Shown here: one piece after another, positions 1 to 8,007 of the stretch | Numbering within the stretch: position 1 is the first letter of the stretch | How the letters are laid out: each line of letters begins with the position of its first letter | NCBI GenBank assembly: GCA_902799355.1 | Contig: CADCAG010000010.1 | Coordinates: 1-64,000 of the forward strand | Source of the DNA: an uncultured Bacteroidales bacterium | GTDB taxonomy: Bacteria > Bacteroidota > Bacteroidia > Bacteroidales > Bacteroidaceae | DNA: 64,000 bases | Reading direction: 5' to 3' | Made by a program: the position numbers and the translations under genes | The notes under the pieces: generated by a model | Told to the model about the DNA's origin: nothing | Databases searched by the model: none | What the model saw: only the letters and a program-made list of their open reading frames with translations

Positions 1-1
1 A

Positions 2-88
2 CAGGGTGGTGCCCATGAAAACGGCTTGAAACAAACGAACGTTAGGTCTGATGTTAGGTCTCGTGTTAGGTCTGGCAATCAGACCTAA
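2..88 (+). CDS. Possible 3' end of a gene cut by the window edge
   Basis: A reading frame enters from the left edge and stays open to a TAA at 86-88. Its last residues read VRSDVRSRVRSGNQT, so the 12-bp repeat unit is translated as four-residue blocks. I cannot name the product from 28 residues. The support is the frame remaining open through the repeat, and that other genes here also end inside short repeat arrays. It could equally be chance in a non-coding leader. Confidence 0.3.
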   Translation, partial: QGGAHENGLKQTNVRSDVRSRVRSGNQT

Positions 89-150
89 CGTCGTTTAAGC
101 CCTCTGTACAAAGGTGTTTCAGCCCATTATGTTAGGTTGTTAGGTCTATC
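41..150. repeat. GTTAGGTCT repeat cluster with hairpin
   Basis: GTTAGGTCT occurs at 41, 53 and 65, exactly 12 bp apart. An inverted copy lies at 80-89 and two more direct copies at 131 (last base differs) and 139. The copy at 65-74 and the inverted copy at 80-89 form a perfect 10-bp stem with a 5-nt loop. The cluster lies upstream of the patatin gene promoter. Confidence 0.85.
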
Positions 151-197
151 AGAAAAACGTCAAAAATCGTAACGACATTTAGAAATGTCAAAATAAA

Positions 198-228
198 TTT
201 GATTATTCAGAAATTATTCGTACCTTTG
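198..228 (+). promoter_or_regulatory. Bacteroidetes-type promoter of the patatin gene
   Basis: TTTG at 198-201 and TACCTTTG at 221-228 are separated by 19 nt, the expected spacing of -33 and -7 elements. The start codon at 233 is only 4 nt past the -7 box, so the transcript would be leaderless or nearly so. Confidence 0.75.
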
Positions 229-232
229 CAAT

Positions 233-1015
233 ATGAAAAAGGACGTAGCATTAGCATTGTCGAGCGGTGGCGCCAGGGGACTGGCACACATCGGAGCCAT
301 TGAGGAGTTGGAGGAGCAGGGGTACCGCATTACTTCTGTGTCTGGCTGTTCGATGGGCGCACTGATTGGCGGCGTCTATGCTGCCGGCAAGCTGAAGGAG
401 TTCAGGGAGTGGATGAAGACCATAGACCGCAAGAAGATGCTGGAGCTGACGGACTTCTCATTCAGTCTGAGCCATATCGTGAAAGGTACGCGCATCATTG
501 AGGCCATCATGGAGTTTGTGCCGGACATGGCCATCGAAGACCTCCCTATCCCCTACTGCTGCGTAGCCACGGACTGGAAAGCCGGTCGTGAGGTGGTGCT
601 CAACAGTGGCAGTCTGTTTGAGGCCATCCGTGCCAGCATCTCGCTACCCTCGTTCTACGAGCCTGTGCAGAAAGACGGCATGATACTCATTGACGGTGGC
701 GTGGTAAACCCCATCCCGCTGAACCGCGTGAAGCGTAAGGCTGGCGACATCCTGGTGGGCGTGGACGTCAGCGGCCACGATTACAAGAAGGAGAATGTGA
801 ACCACTTCAACTACTACACCATGCTGTCGCGCACCAGTTCGATTATGATTCGTCAGAACTCCATTCTGATGACAAAACTGACAAAACCCGACATGCTTGT
901 GGACATCCAGATGAGTCGCTATGGAGGCTTCGACTACGACAAGTCGGAGAAGTTGATAGCCATTGGCAGGCTGAAGACGTCGATAAGCATCAGCAAATAC
1001 GAGAACAACGTATAA
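233..1015 (+). CDS. Patatin-like phospholipase family protein
   Basis: A 260-residue predicted serine lipid acyl hydrolase. The patatin features are in order: an oxyanion loop SGGARG at residues 11-16, the nucleophile elbow GCSMG with Ser40, and the catalytic aspartate in IDGG (Asp154). No signal peptide is visible, so a cytoplasmic or inner-membrane-associated lipase is likely. The length fits short bacterial patatins of the RssA/YjjU type without an added outer-membrane barrel. It is monocistronic and precedes tRNA-Val. The start lies almost on the -7 box. Substrate unknown. Confidence 0.9.
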   Translation: MKKDVALALSSGGARGLAHIGAIEELEEQGYRITSVSGCSMGALIGGVYAAGKLKEFREWMKTIDRKKMLELTDFSFSLSHIVKGTRIIEAIMEFVPDMAIEDLPIPYCCVATDWKAGREVVLNSGSLFEAIRASISLPSFYEPVQKDGMILIDGGVVNPIPLNRVKRKAGDILVGVDVSGHDYKKENVNHFNYYTMLSRTSSIMIRQNSILMTKLTKPDMLVDIQMSRYGGFDYDKSEKLIAIGRLKTSISISKYENNV

Positions 1016-1043
1016 AAAGAGTAAAAAAAACTAGCAATTTCGC

Positions 1044-1072
1044 TTGTTTGTCAAAGATATTTCGTACCTTTG
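1044..1072 (+). promoter_or_regulatory. Promoter of tRNA-Val
   Basis: TACCTTTG at 1065-1072 with TTG at 1044-1046 (18-nt spacer), about 20 nt upstream of the tRNA 5' end. Confidence 0.65.
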
Positions 1073-1091
1073 CAAATGCTTATGCAAAGTT

Positions 1092-1166
1092 AGGGGCATA
1101 GCCCAGTTGGTTTAGAGCGCTGCAGTCACATTGCAGAGGTCCCCGGTTCGAGCCCGGGTGTCCCTA
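1092..1166 (+). tRNA. tRNA-Val (anticodon CAC)
   Basis: A 75-nt cloverleaf. The acceptor AGGGGCA pairs with TGTCCCT (one G-T pair). The anticodon stem CTGCA/TGCAG encloses the loop GTCACAT with anticodon CAC. The T arm is CCCGG TTCGAGC CCGGG. The discriminator is A and CCA is not encoded. The D stem has one mismatch. Amino acid identity rests on the anticodon alone. Confidence 0.9.
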
Positions 1167-1174
1167 CTAACAAG

Positions 1175-1204
1175 AAAAAGAGACTCCCGACGGAGTCTCT
1201 TTTT
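1175..1204. terminator. Bidirectional intrinsic terminator
   Basis: A 13-bp perfect stem from AAAAAGAGACTCC, with loop CGAC, closed by T residues on both strands. It lies between tRNA-Val and the convergent rny and can serve both. Confidence 0.9.
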
Positions 1205-1212
1205 GCTTTTCT

Positions 1213-1252
1213 CGCTATCTCGACATTTCGAAACATCGAAACTTCGAGAATA
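1213..1252. repeat. Degenerate 8-bp tandem array after rny
   Basis: Four to five units of consensus CGAAACAT in phase, ending on the base next to the rny stop codon (1253-1255). The same unit recurs at 28269-28308, 27 kb away. Confidence 0.7.
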
Positions 1253-2794
1253 TTACTTCGCGTAAGCGACGCTTCTTGTCTCGCGGATAACGGTGATCTT
1301 CACCTGACCAGGATAGGTCATCTCGTTCTGGATCTTCGATGCAATCTGTCCGCTGAGTGCCTCGGTCTCGGCATCGTCCATCTTGTCGGCACCAACGATG
1401 ACGCGCAACTCACGACCAGCCTGGATGGCGTAGGTCTTGGTAACGCCAGGATAAGACATAGCGATGGCCTCGAGGTCGTTCAGACGCTTGATGTAAGCCT
1501 CGACAATCTCACGACGAGCACCAGGACGGGCACCAGAGATGGCGTCACAGATCTGTACGATAGGAGCCAGCAGTGTCTGCATCTCCATCTCGTCGTGGTG
1601 AGCACCAATAGCATTGCAGATATCGGGCTTCTCCTTGTATTTCTCGGCAATCTTAGCACCGTAGATAGCGTGTGGATCGTCGGTATCCTCATCGGGCACC
1701 TTACCAATATCGTGCAACAGTCCGGCACGCTTAGCCTTCTTGGGGTTCAGACCCAGCTCAGCAGCCATCACAGCACAGAGGTTAGCGGTCTCACGGGCGT
1801 GCTGCAGCAGGTTCTGACCGTAGGAAGAACGATACTTCATCTTACCCACAATGCGGATGAGCTCAGGATGCAGGCCGTGGATGCCGAGGTCGATGGCGGT
1901 ACGCTTACCCGTCTCGATGATTTCGTTCTCCAGCTGCTTCTTGACCTTAGCGACAACCTCCTCGATGCGTGCGGGGTGGATACGTCCGTCGGCAACCAGC
2001 TGGTGCAGGGCCAGACGACAGGTCTCACGGCGTACGGGGTCGAAGGCTGAGATAACGATAGCCTCGGGGGTGTCGTCGACGACGATTTCCACACCGCAGG
2101 CAGCTTCCAGAGCACGGATGTTACGACCCTCACGACCAATGACACGACCTTTGACGTCGTCGTTGTCGATATGGAATACGCTGACAGAGTTCTCTACGGC
2201 GGTTTCGGTAGCTACACGCTGGATGGTCTGGATGACAATCTTCTTGGCCTGGGCATTGGCGTTGAGCTTAGCCTCGTCCATGATTTCGTTGATGTAGGCC
2301 TGAGCATCGGTCTTAGCCTCGTCTTTCAGCGACTCTACCAGACGAGCCTTAGCCTCGTCGGCGCTGAGTCCAGAGAGCTCTTCCAGCTTGGCGCGCTCCT
2401 GCATCTGCATCTTCTCCAGTTCTTCCTGTTTCAGGGTCAGCAGCTTCTTCTCGTTGTCAATGCGTGTCTGCTGGTTGTCCAGCTCGTTCTTGCGACGTCC
2501 CAGTTCCTCCTGGCGCTGGTTCAGCGAAATCTCGCGCTGCTTCAGCTTGTTCTCGCTCTGCTGGATGTGCTGGTTGCGCTGTTGCACCTCTTTCTCCAGC
2601 TCTGATTTCTTGTTCAGGAATTTCTCCTTGACTTCCAGCAGTTTCTTTTCCTTGATGACTTCCGCCTCTTTCTTGGCAGCATTGACTATCTCATTATATT
2701 TCCCTTTGATGACAAAGCGGAAAACTAAAAAGCCACACACACCTCCCAAGACTAGGGCGGCGGCAATGGCAATAATCGCAACAATAATGTCCAT
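1253..2794 (-). CDS. rny: Ribonuclease Y
   Basis: A 513-residue membrane-anchored endoribonuclease that starts mRNA decay. Domains in order: an N-terminal transmembrane helix (about 3-28), a long Lys/Glu/Gln-rich coiled coil (30-200), a KH RNA-binding domain with [10 protein letters not shown] (216-225), and an HD phosphohydrolase domain with HARE (332) and the metal-binding pair in LLHDIGK (361-362), then HHDE. Length and order match the family. It is the last gene of a leftward operon after a coiled-coil gene and zapA (gaps of 19 and 24 nt), which links RNA turnover with division genes. It ends at a bidirectional terminator. Confidence 0.97.
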   Translation of the reverse strand: MDIIVAIIAIAAALVLGGVCGFLVFRFVIKGKYNEIVNAAKKEAEVIKEKKLLEVKEKFLNKKSELEKEVQQRNQHIQQSENKLKQREISLNQRQEELGRRKNELDNQQTRIDNEKKLLTLKQEELEKMQMQERAKLEELSGLSADEAKARLVESLKDEAKTDAQAYINEIMDEAKLNANAQAKKIVIQTIQRVATETAVENSVSVFHIDNDDVKGRVIGREGRNIRALEAACGVEIVVDDTPEAIVISAFDPVRRETCRLALHQLVADGRIHPARIEEVVAKVKKQLENEIIETGKRTAIDLGIHGLHPELIRIVGKMKYRSSYGQNLLQHARETANLCAVMAAELGLNPKKAKRAGLLHDIGKVPDEDTDDPHAIYGAKIAEKYKEKPDICNAIGAHHDEMEMQTLLAPIVQICDAISGARPGARREIVEAYIKRLNDLEAIAMSYPGVTKTYAIQAGRELRVIVGADKMDDAETEALSGQIASKIQNEMTYPGQVKITVIRETRSVAYAK

Positions 2795-2818
2795 AAAAAA
2801 TTATATATATATGTAGTG

Positions 2819-3124
2819 TTAATGTTCTTTCAGCGCGTCTTCAATCTCTGCAGTCAGGCGGGCAAGAACATTATCATAGGGCGAGGTATCATTGTTGGCA
2901 CGCTCCTTCTGATACATCAGCGCAATGTCGATGAGCGTCATCAGCGCTATTGTATGGTCACTCTTGCGCCCCTTATATGCCTGTGAATAGGCATTGTAGC
3001 GCTCGGTGATGAGCTTGCCTGCTGCACGATAGTACTCTTCTTCTTCACGTTTGACAACGACTTCTATCTCTTCGTCGTACACATGCAGCGTGATATGTAA
3101 TCTGTCCTTATTCTGTTCTGCCAT
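2819..3124 (-). CDS. zapA: Cell division protein ZapA
   Basis: A 101-residue cytoplasmic protein predicted to bind FtsZ and stabilise Z-ring filaments. It has the ZapA layout: an N-terminal beta-rich half (LHITLHVYDEEIEVVVK), then a long helical half with the ALMTLIDIALMYQKE segment leading into the C-terminal coil. Length is typical. It sits between a small coiled-coil gene and rny in one operon. The assignment rests on fold pattern and size, with modest motif conservation. Confidence 0.85.
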   Translation of the reverse strand: MAEQNKDRLHITLHVYDEEIEVVVKREEEEYYRAAGKLITERYNAYSQAYKGRKSDHTIALMTLIDIALMYQKERANNDTSPYDNVLARLTAEIEDALKEH

Positions 3125-3143
3125 GGCTTGTCTCTCCCCTTAG

Positions 3144-3440
3144 TTACTGGTCATCGCTGAGGATTGCAATGCACTTATTGACTTCGCGAATGAGCTTCGA
3201 CAATCGTTCCTTGGCACCATCCAGGTTGCCGTCGGTAATCTCAATCATCTTAGCCATCTTCAGTGAGTCATAATCCGACTGCTTCTGAGTCAACTGCTCC
3301 TGCAACTGTGCCACCGTCTTCTTGTTACTTTCAAGCAACTGAGAGAGTTCCCCGTTTTCCTTCTTCAATTCCTGGAAACGGAGTAACATCTGACGCAGAC
3401 GTGTTTCAAATGTTGCTAAGGTTTTCTCGTTAGCAGTCAT
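3144..3440 (-). CDS. Small coiled-coil protein, first gene of the zapA-rny operon
   Basis: A 98-residue protein that is mostly one coiled coil with heptad spacing (from LRQMLLRFQELKKENGEL to about residue 60), without signal peptide or membrane segment. Size, charge and position directly before zapA recall ZapB-like division factors, but I see no motif that proves it. A -7 box at 3461-3468 lies 20 nt upstream, so it heads the operon. Function is inferred from context only. Confidence 0.75.
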   Translation of the reverse strand: MTANEKTLATFETRLRQMLLRFQELKKENGELSQLLESNKKTVAQLQEQLTQKQSDYDSLKMAKMIEITDGNLDGAKERLSKLIREVNKCIAILSDDQ

Positions 3441-3460
3441 ACTATTCTCACTTTATTTCA

Positions 3461-3468
3461 CAAAGGTA
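3461..3468 (-). promoter_or_regulatory. -7 box for the coiled coil-zapA-rny operon
   Basis: On the minus strand this reads TACCTTTG, a full match to TAnnTTTG, 20 nt before the start codon. No clear -33 element. Confidence 0.6.
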
Positions 3469-3477
3469 GCACAAAGA

Positions 3478-3512
3478 GATGAAAGATGAAAGATTAAAGA
3501 TTAAATATTAAG
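3478..3512. repeat. Degenerate 7-bp tandem array
   Basis: Five units in strict 7-bp phase: GATGAAA twice, GATTAAA twice, then TATTAAG. It fills the gap between the 204-residue protein gene and the zapA operon promoter. Confidence 0.75.
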
Positions 3513-3554
3513 TTTTTTTAATTTTTATCCCTCACTTTATCTTCCATCTATCTA

Positions 3555-4169
3555 TTATTCCTTAGGTTGCTTTTCCTTTTTTGCCAGCATCACGACGCGG
3601 AAGATGAAGTCGGTGACCCACTGCTGTGAGAAGCCTAACTTCTGGTCGTACTGACGGATGGCCACCACCGTCTTCATGACAGCAGGATCCGTGAAGTCGT
3701 TCTTGTTGAAGATGTCGTTCACCGTCTTCTCCGTCATATTGCGGATAGCACTCTTAAAGAAGCTGGGCAGACGCAACTTGAACTTCATCAGGTTGCCTGT
3801 CAGCATGAGCAGATCCTGTGAGAAGCCAGAGAACTGGTACATGTAGGTCTGGATATCCTGTGGTTTCTTACAACGCTTGCGGATGCTCGTCTCAATCTCC
3901 TTGGTGAAGTTGTCGTCCATCTGGTAGAGCTCTTTGAGCATCTTCTTACAGCGTGTCTTCTCAGCCAGTCCCAGCTTGTTGTTCTGCGTGGGCACCTTCA
4001 GCGTAGCCTTAAAGGTACGCAGGTCGGGCAGTGCTGCCAGGTTGGTGATGCCCAGGTCGGCAGCCATCACAGCCTGGAAATATACGCGAATCAACGTCAT
4101 GAAATCCTCCATGCCGCCAACCTTCTGTTCCTCCTCTTTCTTACCGAAAATCTTATTCCAAAAAGCCAT
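3555..4169 (-). CDS. Conserved hypothetical protein, 204 residues
   Basis: I do not recognise a characterised family. The protein is basic, mostly helical and soluble, with no signal peptide. It begins MAFWNKIFGKKEEE, an amphipathic Trp/Phe/Lys-rich start that could lie on a membrane surface. A repeated Cys-Lys theme (TRCKKMLKE, RKRCKKPQD) and FSQDLLMLTGNLMKF are noticeable. It is transcribed away from rmlA from its own -7 box at 4199-4206. Real gene status is supported by the start position, the promoter and codon use like the neighbours. Confidence 0.8.
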   Translation of the reverse strand: MAFWNKIFGKKEEEQKVGGMEDFMTLIRVYFQAVMAADLGITNLAALPDLRTFKATLKVPTQNNKLGLAEKTRCKKMLKELYQMDDNFTKEIETSIRKRCKKPQDIQTYMYQFSGFSQDLLMLTGNLMKFKLRLPSFFKSAIRNMTEKTVNDIFNKNDFTDPAVMKTVVAIRQYDQKLGFSQQWVTDFIFRVVMLAKKEKQPKE

Positions 4170-4198
4170 ATTATTTCGTTAATTACTCTAATCGACTG

Positions 4199-4206
4199 CA
4201 AAATTA
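4199..4206 (-). promoter_or_regulatory. -7 box for the 204-residue protein
   Basis: Minus strand TAATTTTG, 29 nt before the ATG. It is divergent to the rmlA promoter. Confidence 0.5.
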
Positions 4207-4216
4207 CAAAAAAATA

Positions 4217-4244
4217 TCAATTCTCCATTCTCAATTATCAATTA
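4217..4244. repeat. Degenerate 7-bp tandem array upstream of the rmlA -7 box
   Basis: Four units in phase (TCAATTC, TCCATTC, TCAATTA, TCAATTA). The array ends 5 nt before the -7 element and occupies the place where a -33 box would be. Confidence 0.75.
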
Positions 4245-4249
4245 TTTCG

Positions 4250-4257
4250 TATATTTG
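4250..4257 (+). promoter_or_regulatory. -7 box for rmlA
   Basis: TATATTTG, a full match to TAnnTTTG, 20 nt before the ATG at 4278. Confidence 0.65.
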
Positions 4258-4277
4258 CAGCACAAATTTAGACAATT

Positions 4278-5156
4278 ATGAAAGGTATCGTATTAGCAGG
4301 AGGCAGCGGAACACGCCTCTACCCTATTACCAAGGGTGTTTCGAAGCAGTTGATTCCCATCTTCGACAAGCCCATGATCTACTATCCTATCTCTACACTG
4401 ATGCTGGCTGGCATCCGTGAGATTCTGATTATTTCCACACCCTACGACCTGCCCGCCTTCAAGCGCCTGCTGGGCGACGGCTCTGATCTGGGTGTACGCT
4501 TTGAATATGCTGAGCAGCCCTCACCCGACGGACTGGCTCAGGCCTTCATCATTGGCGAGAAGTTCATTGGCGACGACTGTGCCTGCCTTGTCTTGGGCGA
4601 CAACATCTTCTACGGCAGTGGTTTCACCGGCATGCTGAAGCAGGCTGTCAAGAGTGCGGAGGAGGATGGTCGCGCCACCGTCTTCGGCTACTATGTCAAC
4701 GACCCAGAGCGCTACGGTGTCGCTGAGTTCGACAAAGACGGAAACTGTCTGTCTATCGAGGAGAAGCCTGCCAAGCCCAAGAGCAACTACGCTGTGGTAG
4801 GCCTCTACTTCTACCCCAACAGCGTGGTCGATATTGCCAAGAACATCAAGCCTTCGGCACGTGGCGAACTGGAAATCACCACTGTCAACCAGCGCTATCT
4901 GGAAGACCACACCCTGCTGGTACAAACCCTGCAGCGTGGCTTTGCCTGGCTCGACACCGGCACGCACGACTCACTCTCTGAGGCCTCTACCTTCATTGAG
5001 GTCATCGAGAAGCGTCAAGGTCTGAAGGTTGCCTGTCTGGAGGAGATTGCCTTCAAGCGTGGCTGGATAGACCGCGACCAGCTCCGCAAGCTTGCTGAGC
5101 CCATGGCCAAGAATGACTACGGCAAATACCTGCTTCGCAGAGCGGAAGAACAATGA
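4278..5156 (+). CDS. rmlA: Glucose-1-phosphate thymidylyltransferase
   Basis: A 292-residue cytoplasmic enzyme that makes dTDP-glucose from dTTP and glucose 1-phosphate, the first step toward dTDP-L-rhamnose for surface polysaccharides. The N-terminal signature [13 protein letters not shown] (residues 6-18) binds the nucleotide. LGDNIFYG carries the metal-binding aspartate, and [19 protein letters not shown] and LDTGTHDSL are typical of the family. Length matches RmlA. The other rml genes are not in this window; it stands alone, with its own promoter and a terminator after it. Confidence 0.97.
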   Translation: MKGIVLAGGSGTRLYPITKGVSKQLIPIFDKPMIYYPISTLMLAGIREILIISTPYDLPAFKRLLGDGSDLGVRFEYAEQPSPDGLAQAFIIGEKFIGDDCACLVLGDNIFYGSGFTGMLKQAVKSAEEDGRATVFGYYVNDPERYGVAEFDKDGNCLSIEEKPAKPKSNYAVVGLYFYPNSVVDIAKNIKPSARGELEITTVNQRYLEDHTLLVQTLQRGFAWLDTGTHDSLSEASTFIEVIEKRQGLKVACLEEIAFKRGWIDRDQLRKLAEPMAKNDYGKYLLRRAEEQ

Positions 5157-5158
5157 TA

Positions 5159-5190
5159 GGTGAAAGTTGAAAGGTGAAAGGTGAGAGATG
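5159..5190. repeat. Degenerate 7-bp tandem array after rmlA
   Basis: Four units in phase (GGTGAAA, GTTGAAA, GGTGAAA, GGTGAGA) plus a partial one, starting 3 nt after the rmlA stop codon. Confidence 0.75.
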
Positions 5191-5197
5191 TATAAAT

Positions 5198-5226
5198 AAA
5201 AAGGAATGCGATTTGCATTCCTTTTT
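5198..5226. terminator. Bidirectional intrinsic terminator
   Basis: A 12-bp perfect stem AAAAAGGAATGC with loop GATTT and T runs on both strands. It separates the convergent rmlA and kinase/nucleotidyltransferase genes. Confidence 0.9.
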
Positions 5227-5231
5227 CTTTA

Positions 5232-7166
5232 TTACTCAGGGAACTGCAGGATGCAGCGTCGGAGTGCCTTGGGATTGCCCATGTCGTACATGACACCATT
5301 GAGGCGGACACCCATCATGCCACTCTTCTGACGCACGCTGTCCAGAGCAGCAGTGAGTTCAATCTCACGGGCGACATCCCCTGCAGCATCGGCTTGTGCA
5401 ATGTCGCTGGCCAGCTGGGCAAAGACTTCTGGTGTCAGAATGTACTGACCGAAGACGCTGTAGTACTCCTTTTGTCCCTCACCATTGCGTACGCCCAAGA
5501 ACTCCTCAGCATAGCTGGCCTTGGGTTTCTCATTCATCACAGAGACGTTCAGGATGGTACGTTCCTTATCTTCCCAGACACCACTGAGGATGCCATAATG
5601 GCTCACGTCAGCCAACGGGATGGAGTGGATGCTGACGAGCAGCTGGTTGTAGCGCTCATACTGTTCAATGAGCTGCAGGGCACAGGGCTTATTAGTAGTA
5701 GAACGGTATAGCGTGTCGCCCAACATCAGGAGAACGGGTTCGTTGCCAGCAAACTCTGCAGCCTGATAGACGGCATGACCAAAGCCACGCTTCTCGGTCT
5801 GATAGACATAGCGGAGGCGCTTACCGATGTCGAGAATGCGGTTCTCATACTCCTGGGCCTCGGCATTGAGCTTACTCAGGTGTTCCTCAGAGAGCGGTTT
5901 CTCGAAGAAGTCCTTATACAACTGGCGTTCCTCTTTTGAGCCCAGAACCAGGCAGATTTCCTCGACACCACTCTTCACCAACTCTTCCAACAGGATGAGA
6001 ATGACAGGGCGTACCATTCCGTCTGCACAAGGAATGGGGAAGAAATCTTTCTTGAAGTTACGGGTGGCAGGATAGAGACGTGTGCCAAAGCCTGCCACGG
6101 GGATGATAGCCTTGCGAACGGTATGGACGGGATGTAGCGTGAGTGCATAGGCACGCATGCCCTTTGCATTCAGATAGTCGATGAGCTGTTGCTGGCTCTC
6201 CGCATTGCGTGCCAGGAACTGTACAGAGCCATCGCCATGCGAGCCGACACCCTTACCACCATATATCAGCGGCTGGATATTCGGGTCGCCCAATACTTCA
6301 TGCAACTTAGGAGCCCACAGGGCTGACGACATGGGGGCAATATACTGGTCGAACTGCTCTTCGGCCTCGGTCATCAGCTGTCCTAACGCCTGGGCATTAC
6401 CTTCTGCCATGTAGCGGATGGCACGACCTACAATCTCGTGGTTCCACTCACCCAGCGCCTTGTGGAGGTTCTGTTCAGCCTCGGTAGTGGCAAAGGGGTA
6501 CGACTTGTTCAGGTCAGACAGGATGCGGATGGTATCCTTCTCAGCACACAGGTCGGCAAAGACCCAGTAGAGCGTCTTCTTCACGTTCAGCGCCTTGACT
6601 TCAATCTCGTCACCATCGAAAGTCATGAGATTAGGCTTCACGCCAAAGGCACACGCCTGATCCAGACGACCACAACGGGAGGAGGTACGTAACTCACCCA
6701 GATAGGCGATGTTCATCTCACCCAGCGTGTTGAGGTTCAGCTTATATAATTGATTGAACGCGCGCGCAACCAAGACACAGATGGCGGCAGACGACGACAG
6801 ACCACTCTTCATGGGCAGCGTCATCTTCGTAATACGGATGCGTACACCACCCACCTTATACCATTCCAGCATGTAGCTAGCTACTCCTGCACAGTAGCAG
6901 AAGAAGGAGCCGGACTTTGCCACGGACTTCAGCTCTGCCTCGTTCATGCGACAGGAGAAGTCGTTCCATACATTATTGATTTCTGGTGCTTCACTATACA
7001 GTTCGAAGATGGGCGACTTCTCGACCTCGGCATAGATACCCTGTTCGATACCTGTCACAATAGAGGCACCTGGTAGGATGTCGGCATTCATCGTACGATA
7101 GTGACCAGCCCAGTCAGTATGTTCACCAAAGAGGCACAGACGGCCTGGCACAAACAACTTTATCAT
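5232..7166 (-). CDS. Bifunctional GHMP sugar kinase / sugar-1-phosphate nucleotidyltransferase fusion
   Basis: A 644-residue two-domain protein. Residues 1-350 are a GHMP kinase: PGRLCLFGEHTDW (7-19) resembles the galactokinase signature, MKSGLSSSAA (119-128) is the ATP-binding loop, and GGKGVGSHGDG (303-313) the C-terminal motif. Residues 351-644 are a nucleotidyltransferase beginning IPVAGFGTRLYPATRNFKKD, like UTP-glucose-1-phosphate uridylyltransferases. Together they could turn a free sugar into sugar 1-phosphate and then NDP-sugar in one polypeptide. The order is opposite to that of the Bacteroides L-fucose enzyme Fkp (pyrophosphorylase first, kinase second). Neither the sugar nor the nucleotide can be read from sequence. 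It has its own promoter. Confidence 0.9.
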   Translation of the reverse strand: MIKLFVPGRLCLFGEHTDWAGHYRTMNADILPGASIVTGIEQGIYAEVEKSPIFELYSEAPEINNVWNDFSCRMNEAELKSVAKSGSFFCYCAGVASYMLEWYKVGGVRIRITKMTLPMKSGLSSSAAICVLVARAFNQLYKLNLNTLGEMNIAYLGELRTSSRCGRLDQACAFGVKPNLMTFDGDEIEVKALNVKKTLYWVFADLCAEKDTIRILSDLNKSYPFATTEAEQNLHKALGEWNHEIVGRAIRYMAEGNAQALGQLMTEAEEQFDQYIAPMSSALWAPKLHEVLGDPNIQPLIYGGKGVGSHGDGSVQFLARNAESQQQLIDYLNAKGMRAYALTLHPVHTVRKAIIPVAGFGTRLYPATRNFKKDFFPIPCADGMVRPVILILLEELVKSGVEEICLVLGSKEERQLYKDFFEKPLSEEHLSKLNAEAQEYENRILDIGKRLRYVYQTEKRGFGHAVYQAAEFAGNEPVLLMLGDTLYRSTTNKPCALQLIEQYERYNQLLVSIHSIPLADVSHYGILSGVWEDKERTILNVSVMNEKPKASYAEEFLGVRNGEGQKEYYSVFGQYILTPEVFAQLASDIAQADAAGDVAREIELTAALDSVRQKSGMMGVRLNGVMYDMGNPKALRRCILQFPE

Positions 7167-7200
7167 ATATTTTTAGTAGTAAATTGATAATTTTACTCCA

Positions 7201-7208
7201 CAAAGGTA
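7201..7208 (-). promoter_or_regulatory. -7 box for the kinase/nucleotidyltransferase fusion
   Basis: Minus strand TACCTTTG, 34 nt before the ATG at 7166. Divergent from the ECF sigma gene promoter. Confidence 0.6.
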
Positions 7209-7248
7209 CACTTTTTTCAGCAAAAAGGGCATTTTTTTCTAAAAAAAT

Positions 7249-7279
7249 TTTGCGAGAATGATATTTTTGGTTACTTTTG
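7249..7279 (+). promoter_or_regulatory. Promoter of the ECF sigma factor gene
   Basis: TTTG at 7249-7252 and TACTTTTG at 7272-7279 with a 19-nt spacer. The 5' leader to the ATG at 7367 would be about 80 nt. Confidence 0.7.
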
Positions 7280-7366
7280 CAGCGATAAAACAAAAATTTA
7301 GTTAATAACTTAAAATATTATTGCCTATCGAAAAAGCTCTACTTCATAAACAATAAAGAGTAGAAT

Positions 7367-7966
7367 ATGAAGAATTATGCAAGTTGTACCGACGAAGCGT
7401 TGGCACTACTTTACATAGACGGAGACAACAAGGCATTCGATGAGTTATTAGCTCGTAATCAGCAAAAACTCTTCTCGTATATCATGTTCGTGGTTCGTGA
7501 CCCCGAAATGGCCAACGACGTGTTCCAGGAGACCTTCGTCAAAGTAATCACTAAGTTGCAAGAGGGTAAATACACCGATTCCGGCAAGTTTGCTTTCTGG
7601 CTGACACGTATTGCCCATAACATCATTATGGACACCTATCGCCAGCAGCGCTCAGCACACATCGTGGAGCCCTCAGAGGACAATGACCTGAACAAGTTGA
7701 GCGGCAACCAGGTGATGGACCTGAACCGCGAGAACGAATATGTCAACGAGCAGGTGATGAACGACGTACGCCACCTGATGGATGCACTACCTGCACCCCA
7801 GCGCGAAGTCGTCTACATGCGTTACTATCAGGACTTGTCGTTCAAGGAGATTGCTGAAATGACAGGTGTGAGTATCAATACCTCACTGGGGCGCATGCGC
7901 TACGCACTGATCAATATGCGTCGCATGGCCAAGAGCCACCATATTCAGCTGAATATGGAGCTCTAG
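7367..7966 (+). CDS. ECF-type RNA polymerase sigma factor
   Basis: A 199-residue sigma-70 family protein with only regions 2 and 4. Region 2 is around residues 20-95 (the VVRDPEMANDVFQETFVKV helix, then KFAFWLTRIAHNIIMDTYRQ). Region 4 is around 130-190 with a helix-turn-helix (LPAPQREVVYMRYYQDLSFKEIAEMTGVS). No anti-sigma factor gene is adjacent, so the inducing signal is unknown. It is expressed from what looks like a housekeeping promoter. Its last codons and TAG stop are part of a 9-bp tandem array shared with the convergent rpe. Confidence 0.95.
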   Translation: MKNYASCTDEALALLYIDGDNKAFDELLARNQQKLFSYIMFVVRDPEMANDVFQETFVKVITKLQEGKYTDSGKFAFWLTRIAHNIIMDTYRQQRSAHIVEPSEDNDLNKLSGNQVMDLNRENEYVNEQVMNDVRHLMDALPAPQREVVYMRYYQDLSFKEIAEMTGVSINTSLGRMRYALINMRRMAKSHHIQLNMEL

Positions 7967-8007
7967 AATATCTAGACGTTCTAGATGCTCTAGATACTCT
8001 AGAGTGC
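7963..8007. repeat. 9-bp CTAGANNNN tandem array joining two convergent stop codons
   Basis: Five units of CTAGA plus four variable bases in exact 9-bp phase. The TAG in the first unit (7964-7966) ends the sigma factor gene, and the last unit (7999-8001, minus strand TAG) ends rpe. The whole intergenic space is therefore the array. Confidence 0.85.
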
